Below, piece after piece: positions 1 through 6,869 of a stretch of 51,730 bases of DNA (its first letter is position 1; each line of letters opens with the position of its first letter). Below the pieces are notes generated by a model. It ran no database searches. It saw nothing but the letters and a program-made list of their open reading frames with translations, and was not told the DNA's origin. The DNA comes from an uncultured Mediterraneibacter sp. Lineage in GTDB: Bacteria > Bacillota > Clostridia > Lachnospirales > Lachnospiraceae. The position numbers were made by a program, and so were the translations under genes. Location of the stretch: positions 1 through 51,730 of the forward strand of contig CALWMN010000019.1 in assembly GCA_944381935.1 (NCBI GenBank), written 5' to 3'.

Positions 1-68
1 TGTCAGTGGTATGAAGAAAAAAGATTATTTTGTTCGTTCCTGTATTTATAATCGTGTGTGCGTGGTAG

Positions 69-227
69 GAAAGAAAGCCGGAGATTACTTCCGAAGAAAT
101 CCGGGAACTTCATACGGCTTATGAGGATATGTTAAAAGCAGTTCTCTGGATGTTGGACGGAGCAAAATATCTGTGGGAGGGAACTGGTAAAAAATGCCGC
201 GACAGCGGCAACTGTCAGGGCGTGTGA
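69..227 (+). pseudogene. Remnant reading frame, 3' end of an unrecognised small gene
   Basis: An open stretch of about 52 codons, with a plausible protein-like composition (EEIRELHTAYEDMLKAVLWM, then a Cys-containing tail), ends at a TGA at 225-227. A TAG closes the frame just upstream (66-68) and a TGA lies at 12-14, and no start codon with a ribosome binding site is seen. I read it as the tail of a gene from the mobile element that follows. The family is not recognised. A small stem-loop (TGCCGC/GCGGCA, 195-210) lies inside the tail. Confidence 0.3.
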
Positions 228-232
228 TAACG

Positions 233-279
233 GAAACCTCTGTTATTGGTAATCACAATACGAGTATAGCAGAGGTTTC
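233..279. repeat. 14-bp inverted repeat upstream of the ATPase gene
   Basis: GAAACCTCTGTTAT at 233-246 faces ATAGCAGAGGTTTC at 266-279, a 14-bp stem with a single G.T pair and a 19-nt loop. There is no clear T-run, so it is not a convincing terminator. It may be a transcript leader structure or a replication/transfer site of the element. Function is unknown. Confidence 0.5.
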
Positions 280-344
280 TTTCGTTGACAATGAGATTTT
301 CAGAAACGGAGGTTATATGGAAAGAAACGAGAACAGAATTGCAG

Positions 345-1300
345 ATGATTAAAATGTCGGAAATACAGTCAAAATAAGTGGCATGGCTGTGGTATCCATT
401 TATTCCATATGGAAAGCTGACAATTATACAAGGCGATCCGGGAGACGGAAAAACGACGCTTGTACTTAATATAGCGGAAAAACTCTCAAAGGGTGAGGGC
501 TTAGACAGTGACATGAAGCTGACAGAGCCATTGGCGGTAATCTACCAGAGTGCTGAGGATGGACTCGCCGATACGGTAAAACCTCACTTGAAAGCAGCGG
601 GCGCAGATTGTGAGAATATTTCTGTTATTGATGAAAGCAAAAAATCACTTTCCATGATAGACGAACGTCTGGAGGAAGCAATTATAAAGACAAAAGCAAA
701 ACTTCTGATTTTAGACCCGATACAAGCCTATCTTGGAGGCAATATGGATATGAACCGTGCAAACGAAGCAAGGGACATGACAAAGAAACTTTCGGCTCTG
801 GCAGAAAAATATCAATGTTCCATTGTGCTTGTAGGACACATGAACAAAGCGGCAGGGAATAAAGCAGCATACAGAGGAATGGGTTCAATTGACTTTTTCG
901 CAGTCTCAAGGAGTGTATTGCTAGTCGGCAGAGTAGAGGGGGAAGAGAATATAAGAGCGGTTGTCCAGATAAAAAATAACCTTGCAGGATTCGGTCATCC
1001 GAAAGCATTTCAACTATCAGAGGACGGCTTCCTTTGGCTCGGAGACTATGAGATTACAGTGGATGAAGTTTTAGGCGGCATAGCTCCAAAAATGAATAAA
1101 TTGGAACAGGCAAAGCGTCTGCTCTGGAAACTTGCAGAAACAAATAATGCCGTGCAGAGCAATGAGATTTTTAATTTTGCGGAGGAACAGAATATATATC
1201 CAGACGGATGCTCGAAAATGCAAAAAAGGAATTGGGGATCAGAGCGGAAAGGATAAATAATTCTTGGTATTGGGAACTGGACAAAGTAAGATCGGAATAA
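345..1300 (+). pseudogene. RepA-like AAA ATPase/helicase of a mobile element, broken twice
   Basis: The protein matches RecA-fold ATPases (RepA/DnaB-like loaders) carried by mobilisable elements of gut Clostridia. The Walker A motif GDPGDGKTT is near the start, the Walker B-like LLILDPIQAYLGG follows, then SIVLVGHMNKA. Two lesions are visible. First, the frame runs from ATG 345 through an MIKMSEIQSK-like stretch into a TAA at 375-377 where homologues continue; translation could restart only at GTG 378. Second, a run of AT dinucleotides at 1191-1199 (AATATATATC) shifts the frame. Removing two bases restores a sensible C terminus (ISRRMLENAKKELGIRAE and onward) that ends at TAA 1298-1300, instead of the frameshifted end at 1256. 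The gene is very likely non-functional. It sits upstream of an oriT-like region and a MobV relaxase, as in related mobilisable elements. Confidence 0.8.
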
Positions 1301-1661
1301 GGCAACAGCGCAACAATGCAGAGTATATGGAATTTGCGGACTTAGGAATTGTAAGATTGCAACAGATATAGACCTTGCATTGTTGCGGTCTTGGAGAGGA
1401 GCGTGGAATATGATACGGAAGCAGAAATGCGGCAGGAACTACCGCTCCGCCCATAGGACGGAAAAGGTCTACGCTCCGCTTCGGTCGGTGCAGAGCAGAC
1501 GTCCACCGGACGTCTTGCACCCCCAGCAGGGCGCAAAGGCAGCTTTTGATAGACGGAACGGCTGTCAAAAGTGCTTTTTGCGTTACTTTCGGCGAAAGTA
1601 ACAAAGCCTGTGTGCCGTATCCGGCGCTGATTACCCGAAAAATCGGAGAAAGGACAGCTTA
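1301..1661 (+). other. Putative oriT/iteron region of the mobilisable element
   Basis: No convincing gene is seen in this 360-nt stretch, but it is rich in structure. GCAACA occurs at 1302, 1310 and 1359. An exact 12-bp inverted repeat, CGCAACAATGCA, spans 1309-1320 and 1376-1387. A compound hairpin has GGTGCA/TGCACC outside and AGACGTCC-ACC-GGACGTCT inside (1487-1521). CTTTTGATAG faces CTGTCAAAAG (1543-1571), and GTTACTTTC-GGC-GAAAGTAAC forms a tight hairpin (1582-1602). In MobV-type systems the transfer origin normally lies just upstream of the relaxase gene, so an oriT is inferred here. The position of a nick site cannot be fixed from this sequence alone. Confidence 0.55.
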
Positions 1662-2975
1662 TTGAAAAGAACAATCAGTGCGATGGTAGGAAAGGGAATT
1701 GTAAATCACAACAGCAGAAAATTTCATGCAAAGAACACAGACCCGGAGCGAAGCCATTTGAATGTGGAATACTGCAACGAAAATATTAAAGACGTCTATC
1801 ATGAATTATTTGATGAAGCCCTTGCCCGATACAATGAAAAGCAGACCAGAAAAGACCGCCGGATAGACAATTACTATGAGAAAATTGATGCCAGTAAGCA
1901 GGAGAAAACCTTCCATGAAATCATTTTACAAGTGGGAAATAAGGACGATATGAATGCGACAACAGAAAACGGACGTCTGGCGGCAAAGGTACTGGATGAA
2001 TATATGAGAGATTTCCGGCAGAGAAATCCAACGCTGCGTGTGTTTTCCGCTTATCTGCACATGGATGAAGCAACGCCTCATCTCCACATTGATTTTGTGC
2101 CATTTACAACGGGAAGCAAGAGGGGACTGGAGACACGGGTTTCCTTGAAGCAGGCGTTGGCGGCGCTTGGTTTTAAGGGAGGTACGAGAAGTGATACAGA
2201 ATGGAACCAATGGGTTGCGTCTGAAAAAAGGCAGCTTGCCGCAGTTATGGAACGAAATGGTATGGAGTGGGAGCAGAAAGGGACACATGAAAAACATTTA
2301 TCCGTTCTGGACTTTGAAAAGAAGGAACGGGCAAAGGAAGTGGCGGCTCTGGAGGCCAGAAAAGCAGATTTGCAGGAGGAGAACGTTGCTTTTGAGGATA
2401 TCAATGAAAATCTCCACGAACAATTACAGCAGATTGATGATGAAATCCAATCTCTGCAAGATGATTTGAAGCAGTCCCAGCAAAAAGCAGATAAGGCAAA
2501 AAAGCAGGCTGATAAATATCAGAAGCGTATGAACGAACTTCCTCCTATGGTAAAAAATATGGAGCGTCTGGCGGCTGAATTTTCAGCAAATCCAGATGAA
2601 ACACTTCCAGAAGTGGCAGTTATGGAATCTGCAAAGTCGTATCAAGAGAAGAAAGCTAAGCCGCTGGTTGAAAAAATGGTAAAGATACTGAGGTCTGTCT
2701 ATTCTGCCTTTTTGGATATTTCCCGCAAATACGAACGATTAGAAGAAGCATACGACAGGGAGAAAGCTGGAAAGAAGAGATTAAATGAACGACTTCAAGA
2801 AGTGTTGGATGAGAATCGGGAATTACGGGAAGTATCGGCAGATATGGAGCGTGTGAAGGCTGCATTTGGCTCTCATCAAGTGGAGATGGCCATTAGTCGT
2901 GTAAAGCAGCAGGAACAGATAGAGAAAGAGCAGAAACAGGCTTTAAGAAGAAAACACAATCGGGAAGCCCGCTGA
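1662..2975 (+). CDS. MobV-family relaxase (Pre/Mob plasmid mobilisation protein)
   Basis: A DNA relaxase expected to nick oriT and initiate transfer of the element when a helper conjugation system is present. The N-terminal half (residues 1-200) is the Mob_Pre domain. The metal-binding signature HMDEATPHLHIDFVP is at residues 133-147, with the three-histidine cluster intact. Residues from about 215 to 430 are a long charged coiled coil with many KAKKQADK-type segments, as is usual for the family. Its 437 residues are close to the family norm, so it looks complete. The start is TTG 1662 behind GGAGAAAGGA; ATG 1683 is an alternative, but it would lose the conserved KRTISAM N terminus. Unlike the ATPase upstream, this gene shows no lesion. 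Confidence 0.9.
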   Translation: MKRTISAMVGKGIVNHNSRKFHAKNTDPERSHLNVEYCNENIKDVYHELFDEALARYNEKQTRKDRRIDNYYEKIDASKQEKTFHEIILQVGNKDDMNATTENGRLAAKVLDEYMRDFRQRNPTLRVFSAYLHMDEATPHLHIDFVPFTTGSKRGLETRVSLKQALAALGFKGGTRSDTEWNQWVASEKRQLAAVMERNGMEWEQKGTHEKHLSVLDFEKKERAKEVAALEARKADLQEENVAFEDINENLHEQLQQIDDEIQSLQDDLKQSQQKADKAKKQADKYQKRMNELPPMVKNMERLAAEFSANPDETLPEVAVMESAKSYQEKKAKPLVEKMVKILRSVYSAFLDISRKYERLEEAYDREKAGKKRLNERLQEVLDENRELREVSADMERVKAAFGSHQVEMAISRVKQQEQIEKEQKQALRRKHNREAR

Positions 2976-2981
2976 TGAGGG

Positions 2982-3001
2982 GAGGGCTGCTTACAGCCCT
3001 C
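2982..3001 (+). terminator. Stem-loop after the relaxase gene
   Basis: GAGGGCTG-CTTA-CAGCCCTC is a perfect 8-bp stem starting 7 nt after the mob stop codon. The following tract (TTGATTGTAG) has few T residues, so termination may be weak. Confidence 0.5.
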
Positions 3002-3162
3002 TTGATTGTAGCGATTTTTGTTATTTGATTATCACCTTTAATGTGAGTAACAGTTAATTTTTTTGAAGAATACTTAACAGATATTCAGTTGTTTGCTATG
3101 TGTTTATTTGATATGCTTGTATTAGCAAAGGTCAATGCAAAATAATATTAGGAGACGAAAAT

Positions 3163-4203
3163 ATGTCAATAGGGAAAGTGATTAGAAAATACAGGAAAAT
3201 CAGAAATTTAACACAGGAAGAAATGGCAGTTCGGCTGGGAGTAACTGCTCCGGCAGTGAATAAATGGGAAAATGAAAATTCTTATCCCGATATTTCCCTG
3301 TTAGCGCCAATAGCCAGATTACTGAATATTTCATTGGATACGCTGCTGTCTTTCCGCGAAAATCTGACAGCAGAGGAAATTAACGAGATTGTTGGCGAAG
3401 CCAATCAGAAATTGAAAGAAATATCATATAATGAGGCATTTCAGTGGGCAAAGAAACAGTTGGAACAGTATCCTAATTGTGAGAAACTGATTTTGAATAT
3501 AGCAATCTGTTTAGAAGCGTATCTTGTAGTGCATGATGTTCCAGATAAAACGGAATACGAAGAATATTTATGCTCTTTATATATTCGCCTATTAAATAGT
3601 GAGAAGGAAGCAATACGCATAAGCGCAGCGGGTTCTCTGGTTGAATTTTACAGCAGGAAAAAGGATTATGAGAAAGCAGAAAAATACCTGGAGTATTATT
3701 CTATAAAAAACCCGGAACGAAAAAGAAAACAAGCGCAAATATATGCGGACACCGGACGGATACAGGAAGCCTATAAGGCCTATGAAGAACTTTTGTTTAC
3801 CGATTACCAGAGAACAAGCGCTGAATTTCATGGCATGTATTTGCTTGCACTGCGAAATCATGACATGGAAAGGGCGCACAAATTAGTAAAAAAACAGGAA
3901 GAACTGGCAAGATGCTTTGAAATGGGAAAATATCATGAAGTTGTGTGTGGACTTGAAATTGCAACAGTGGAACAAAATGCTGATGTGGTAATTGAAATCA
4001 TGAAAGAAATGCTTTCTGACATCGAAAGCATTGAAAGTTTCAGGCATTCCTGGCTTTATGAACACATGGAATTTAAGGAAATGAAAAAAGACTCTTTGGA
4101 AGAATTTAAAGATAATCTTCTAAAATGTTTTCGGGATGAAGAAAGCTATGGCTTTTTGAAAAGAGATGAGCGCTGGGAAAAATTGGTTGAACAACGGCAG
4201 TAA
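3163..4203 (+). CDS. XRE-family transcriptional regulator with TPR-like C-terminal domain
   Basis: Residues 5-60 form a lambda-repressor-like helix-turn-helix (LTQEEMAVRLGVTAPAVNKWE). The remaining ~285 residues are helical with TPR-like spacing (for example YEKAEKYLEYY and IQEAYKAYEELL), as in regulators that bind a peptide or partner through a helical-repeat domain. It starts at ATG 3163 behind AGGAGA. It stands alone between the mobilisation module and the toxin-antitoxin loci, so a role in this accessory region is possible but its target is not evident. Such HTH plus helical-repeat proteins are abundant in Lachnospiraceae. Confidence 0.8.
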   Translation: MSIGKVIRKYRKIRNLTQEEMAVRLGVTAPAVNKWENENSYPDISLLAPIARLLNISLDTLLSFRENLTAEEINEIVGEANQKLKEISYNEAFQWAKKQLEQYPNCEKLILNIAICLEAYLVVHDVPDKTEYEEYLCSLYIRLLNSEKEAIRISAAGSLVEFYSRKKDYEKAEKYLEYYSIKNPERKRKQAQIYADTGRIQEAYKAYEELLFTDYQRTSAEFHGMYLLALRNHDMERAHKLVKKQEELARCFEMGKYHEVVCGLEIATVEQNADVVIEIMKEMLSDIESIESFRHSWLYEHMEFKEMKKDSLEEFKDNLLKCFRDEESYGFLKRDERWEKLVEQRQ

Positions 4204-4498
4204 GGTTCCCTTTGCGTTACGCAGCAGTAAAAAGTATTGATTTTATAAGCGAAAAGCAGATTGCGTAGTTCTATGTTTTCGGCTATAATATTCACGTGAT
4301 TACAAGTGGTTTGCCTGATACTATTTTGATACTAAAAAATTCGCAAACGCTGTGTAATGGGAAAAAAGCATAGAAAATGAGCAAAGATATAGAAAAATAC
4401 TAAACGTACATGTTTAGTATTTGAAATAACTTGCCGAGTTTGAGTGATTATATAAATAATTTGAAGATTTTGACATATAATTTTAGAGGGAAGTTCTA
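4204..4498. other. Gene-free stretch with an 11-bp inverted repeat
   Basis: No coding region is supported here. The stretch is A+T-rich. It contains AAATACTAAAC-GTACAT-GTTTAGTATTT (4395-4422), a perfect 11-bp dyad resembling operators bound by dimeric repressors (TetR-family sites often look like this). No matching regulator gene is adjacent. Confidence 0.5.
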
Positions 4499-4527
4499 TT
4501 GACTTTCCGGTTTGTGCTTGCTAGAAT
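4499..4527 (+). promoter_or_regulatory. Promoter of the CptI antitoxin RNA
   Basis: TTGACT (4499-4504), a 17-nt spacer and TAGAAT (4522-4527). Transcription would start near 4534, only a few bases before the first antitoxin repeat at 4539. That placement fits a dedicated antitoxin RNA promoter. Confidence 0.75.
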
Positions 4528-4538
4528 ATAAGCATAAA

Positions 4539-4666
4539 GAAAGTTTACCACTGACCGATATGTGGTATATAAATGGTCGGGTTGAAAGTTTACCGCTGAC
4601 CAATATGCGGTATATAAGTGGTTGGGTCGAAAGTATAGTCCTTCGCCGCAAGGCGAGGGACTTTTT
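4539..4666 (+). ncRNA. cptI: CptI-type antitoxin RNA: 2.1 tandem 45-nt pseudoknot repeats plus terminator
   Basis: Repeat 1 is 4539-4583, repeat 2 is 4584-4628, and a third copy stops after GAAAGT (4629-4634). Each unit holds two interleaved stems. Stem 1 is TACCAC/GTGGTA (4546-4551 with 4562-4567) in unit 1 and TACCGC/GCGGTA (4591-4596 with 4607-4612) in unit 2. Stem 2 is CCGA/TCGG (4555-4558 with 4577-4580) and CCAA/TTGG (4600-4603 with 4622-4625). The order stem1-stem2-stem1-stem2 is an H-type pseudoknot. The units differ at six positions, and four of these are two compensatory pair changes. Known type III antitoxins are tandem repeats cut by their toxin into pseudoknots that inhibit it. 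The ~45-nt, about two-repeat layout is that described for CptI. Confidence 0.85.
4638..4666 (+). terminator. Terminator between antitoxin RNA and toxin gene
   Basis: The stem runs from GTCC-TTCGCC through loop GCAA to GGCGA-GGGAC (4638-4661) and is followed by TTTTT. In type III toxin-antitoxin loci a terminator here lets most transcripts stop after the antitoxin, with limited read-through into the toxin gene. Confidence 0.85.
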
Positions 4667-4685
4667 CCATAATGAGGACAAGTAA

Positions 4686-5159
4686 ATGAAGAAAACAGGA
4701 TTTTATATTATCAAAGATAAATTTTTTGAAGATATGCCAGATCCGTATCTTAAAGGAAATAAGGCGGGGAACAGACCGCATTATTACTGCTTTGAGGATA
4801 CAAGTACCGGGATATACTGGATGATACCATTGTCTAGCCGCATTGATAAATATAGACGGCTTATAGAGAAAAAGGAAAAAGCCGGGAGACCTTGCGACAT
4901 TATCCATATTGTCAAACTGGATGACAGCCGGGAAAGCGCATTTCTGATACAAGATATGTTTCCGATAACAGAAGAATACATAGAACGGGAATACACGATT
5001 GCCGGAAATCATTTGATGCTGACCAGTGAGCATACCGCCAGAGAGATTGAGCGAAAAGCGAGAAAAGTTATGGGGATGTTGAAACGTGGCATTAAATTTA
5101 CTCCAACGCAGCCAGACGTTATGTCGATATTGAAGAAACTGAAGGGGTGCAGCCAGTGA
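4686..5159 (+). CDS. cptN: Type III toxin-antitoxin system toxin, CptN/ToxN-like endoribonuclease
   Basis: A 157-residue protein of the size and sequence type of CptN toxins, endoribonucleases of the ToxN/AbiQ superfamily that cleave cellular mRNA and process their own antitoxin RNA. The N-terminal segment MKKTGFYIIKDKFFEDMPDP and the internal YWMIPLSSRIDKYRRLIEKK are characteristic. Basic patches (EIERKARKVMGMLKRGIKF) fit RNA binding. It starts at ATG 4686 with GAGGAC upstream and follows the antitoxin terminator by about 20 nt. The context (repeats, terminator, toxin) is strong independent support. The family assignment is from memory of related sequences and gene order. Such loci can act in plasmid/element maintenance or as abortive-infection phage defence; which applies here is unknown. 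Confidence 0.85.
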   Translation: MKKTGFYIIKDKFFEDMPDPYLKGNKAGNRPHYYCFEDTSTGIYWMIPLSSRIDKYRRLIEKKEKAGRPCDIIHIVKLDDSRESAFLIQDMFPITEEYIEREYTIAGNHLMLTSEHTAREIERKARKVMGMLKRGIKFTPTQPDVMSILKKLKGCSQ

Positions 5160-5461
5160 TTCCAACTTGGCTCTGTTTTGGCTCTAAAAATTTGGATCGG
5201 TACAAATACAAGAAGAAATTTTGAGTAATGAGAATAATAAAATCATTAAAAAGTATAGAAAAGTAGCCAGTTCAATCTATCCGCCGAGGAGTTCGAGTAA
5301 CTCAGGGATTTGGTTAATCAATGCTAAATTGCTATAACAAAAAAATTCATATTGAAAACTCCTTCCTGGAAGCTGTAAAAATCTACGTTGAATTTTACAG
5401 CTTTCTGTGTATAATAAAAGTAGCAGAAATGATATGAAATCAGGGAAGGAGCTGAAAGAAT
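5160..5461. promoter_or_regulatory. Intergenic region with operator-like dyad and promoter of the Phd/ParE pair
   Basis: No gene is seen between the CptN-like toxin and the next pair. AAGCTGTAAAAAT (5370-5382) faces AATTTTACAGCTT (5391-5403), a 13-bp dyad with one mismatch. A promoter overlaps its right arm: TTGAAT (5388-5393), 16 nt, TATAAT (5410-5415). Antitoxins of the Phd type usually repress their own operon through such overlapping dyads, so this is the probable autoregulatory site. Confidence 0.65.
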
Positions 5462-5710
5462 ATGCCCAATATTTTACCAGTATCTGATTTGAGAAATTAT
5501 AATGAAGTCCTGAAGAACTGCCGCAAAGGAGAACCAGTGTATCTGACGAAGAATGGCAGAGGACGTTTTGTAGTTATGGATATTGAAGATTACGAACGTG
5601 ACCGTGCAGAGAAAAAACTTCTGATAAAGCTGCAAGAAGCTGAAGACGCAGTGAAAGACGGCGAAGGTTGGCTGGATCTGGATGAATTGAAAGCACTTGT
5701 GGGGGAATAG
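5462..5710 (+). CDS. Phd/YefM-family antitoxin
   Basis: An 82-residue protein with the Phd/YefM N-terminal DNA-binding fold (SDLRNYNEVLKNCRKGEPVY, then LTKNGRGRFVVMDIEDYER) and an acidic C-terminal tail that would wrap the toxin. It starts at ATG 5462 behind GGAAGGAG. The toxin gene follows after one base, the usual antitoxin-first order. It probably both neutralises the toxin and represses the operon through the dyad at 5370-5403. Confidence 0.85.
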   Translation: MPNILPVSDLRNYNEVLKNCRKGEPVYLTKNGRGRFVVMDIEDYERDRAEKKLLIKLQEAEDAVKDGEGWLDLDELKALVGE

Positions 5711-5711
5711 G

Positions 5712-6011
5712 ATGTTAAAATTGCGGATTAATCCGATTGTTGCAAAGGATTTAAAGAATATCCGGGATTACATTGCAGAAGATAACGAGGAATATGCAGC
5801 AAAGACCATAAAGGAAATTTACGGTAAATTTGAATATCTCCGGATGTTTCCGGGAATGGGTTCAGATCTTTCTATGCGAGTCAGCTTTCGGACAGACTAT
5901 AAATATGCGATATGGGAAGAGTATACGATTATCTACAAAGCAGGCGACAAGTATTTAGAGATTTACCGTGTGATCAACCGGTATCAGGAAATTACAAGAA
6001 TTTTTGAGTGA
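5712..6011 (+). CDS. RelE/ParE-family toxin
   Basis: A 99-residue RelE/ParE superfamily protein. It has the N-terminal helix pair (AKDLKNIRDYIAEDNEEYAA), then LRMFPGMGSDLS and the C-terminal strands (YAIWEEYTIIYKAGDKYLEIYRVINR). RelE members cleave mRNA on the ribosome and ParE members poison gyrase; the sequence alone does not decide between them. I use ATG 5712, whose ribosome binding site (GGGGGAATAGG) lies in the end of the antitoxin gene. An upstream TTG start at 5697 would overlap the antitoxin and lacks support. Its 3' end converges with the acetyltransferase gene, leaving 17 nt. Confidence 0.85.
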   Translation: MLKLRINPIVAKDLKNIRDYIAEDNEEYAAKTIKEIYGKFEYLRMFPGMGSDLSMRVSFRTDYKYAIWEEYTIIYKAGDKYLEIYRVINRYQEITRIFE

Positions 6012-6028
6012 TAACACGAACATGTCTT

Positions 6029-6796
6029 TTAATAATCCCATATCTCGATCGCTGTGTAAGTATGGCTGTAATGGTATCCTAATTTTTCCGCCAGAGCAAC
6101 AGAGCCTTCGTTATGTGCATCCCAACTTGGATATAGATTTCGATTTAAACATTCTAATATCAGTTTTGCTGCACACACATAAGCGAGACCTTTTCGGCGG
6201 TATTCCTTTTTTGTATCGATCTCAATTTCTATGCCTTCCCGGTATCTGGAATAAGAAGAAGCGCCAGATACAATGACATTCCCTTGGCAAATTACAACAC
6301 CTATTCCGAGTTTATGGTATTTTTCATAGCTTGAAAACTGTGATACTAGATCGGCACTCCATCCTTCGGCTTTACACATGTGATAAAGTCGTCTGTCAAT
6401 CATGGAGAGGGTGTATTGCCCTGGCAGGGAAGCAACCGCAGTTTCCAATTTATCTCTGTCAAAAATGTGTGGTTCTTTCTTTGTAGCGTAGCGAGAAACA
6501 ATTTTTGCTTTTTTACCGTAAACTTGCTTAATTATGGTTTCCCAGTGTTCATTTTGCGGAACCATAATCATGAAATTTTGGGTACACCAGACAGGTTTAT
6601 AAGATACTAACTCAATGCAGGGTTTTCCTGCAAAAAAGGTAAAATCTCCAATAATAGCCATTGCGGATGCAGGGGTATCCAAATCATCCGCATAGATGTT
6701 TCCCATAATTCCCTGTAAGCAAGACCAGATAAGGGTTTCTTCCCACTTTCCAAACAATGATGAAACGTTGGTTGTGTCCATGATTTCGTAGATCAT
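6029..6796 (-). CDS. GNAT-family acetyltransferase (two-domain type)
   Basis: A 255-residue protein of the longer GNAT type, in which an N-terminal domain (residues 1-125) precedes the acetyl-CoA-binding fold. The C-terminal half shows EIEIDTKKEYRRKGLAYVCA, with the pyrophosphate-binding R-R-K-G-L-A loop, and NLYPSWDAHNEGSVALAEKL, the usual final helix. The substrate is unknown; small-molecule or peptide amine acetylation is the family norm. The start codon at 6796 is preceded by GGTGGGAAACT. It is transcribed away from the gene at 6870-7682 on the same strand, with a 73-nt gap. Confidence 0.75.
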   Translation of the reverse strand: MIYEIMDTTNVSSLFGKWEETLIWSCLQGIMGNIYADDLDTPASAMAIIGDFTFFAGKPCIELVSYKPVWCTQNFMIMVPQNEHWETIIKQVYGKKAKIVSRYATKKEPHIFDRDKLETAVASLPGQYTLSMIDRRLYHMCKAEGWSADLVSQFSSYEKYHKLGIGVVICQGNVIVSGASSYSRYREGIEIEIDTKKEYRRKGLAYVCAAKLILECLNRNLYPSWDAHNEGSVALAEKLGYHYSHTYTAIEIWDY

Positions 6797-6869
6797 AGTT
6801 TCCCACCATAATGAATCAAGGGTAAATTTTTTGGCTAAATACGAGTCGTTAAATATAATTATAAAGCCT

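Noticed and set aside
1380-1601. Open frame of 73 codons rich in Arg between the ATPase remnant and the relaxase
   Set aside because: It lies across the stem-loops of the oriT-like region, has no ribosome binding site, and its composition follows from the inverted repeats.
4539-4628. CRISPR-like direct repeats
   Set aside because: The two units abut directly with no spacers and carry pseudoknot covariation; no cas genes are nearby.
4496-4681. Minus-strand frame with a repeated 15-residue peptide over the antitoxin repeats
   Set aside because: The peptide repeat is a by-product of the 45-nt RNA repeat (a multiple of three). The covarying stems and terminator support RNA on the plus strand.
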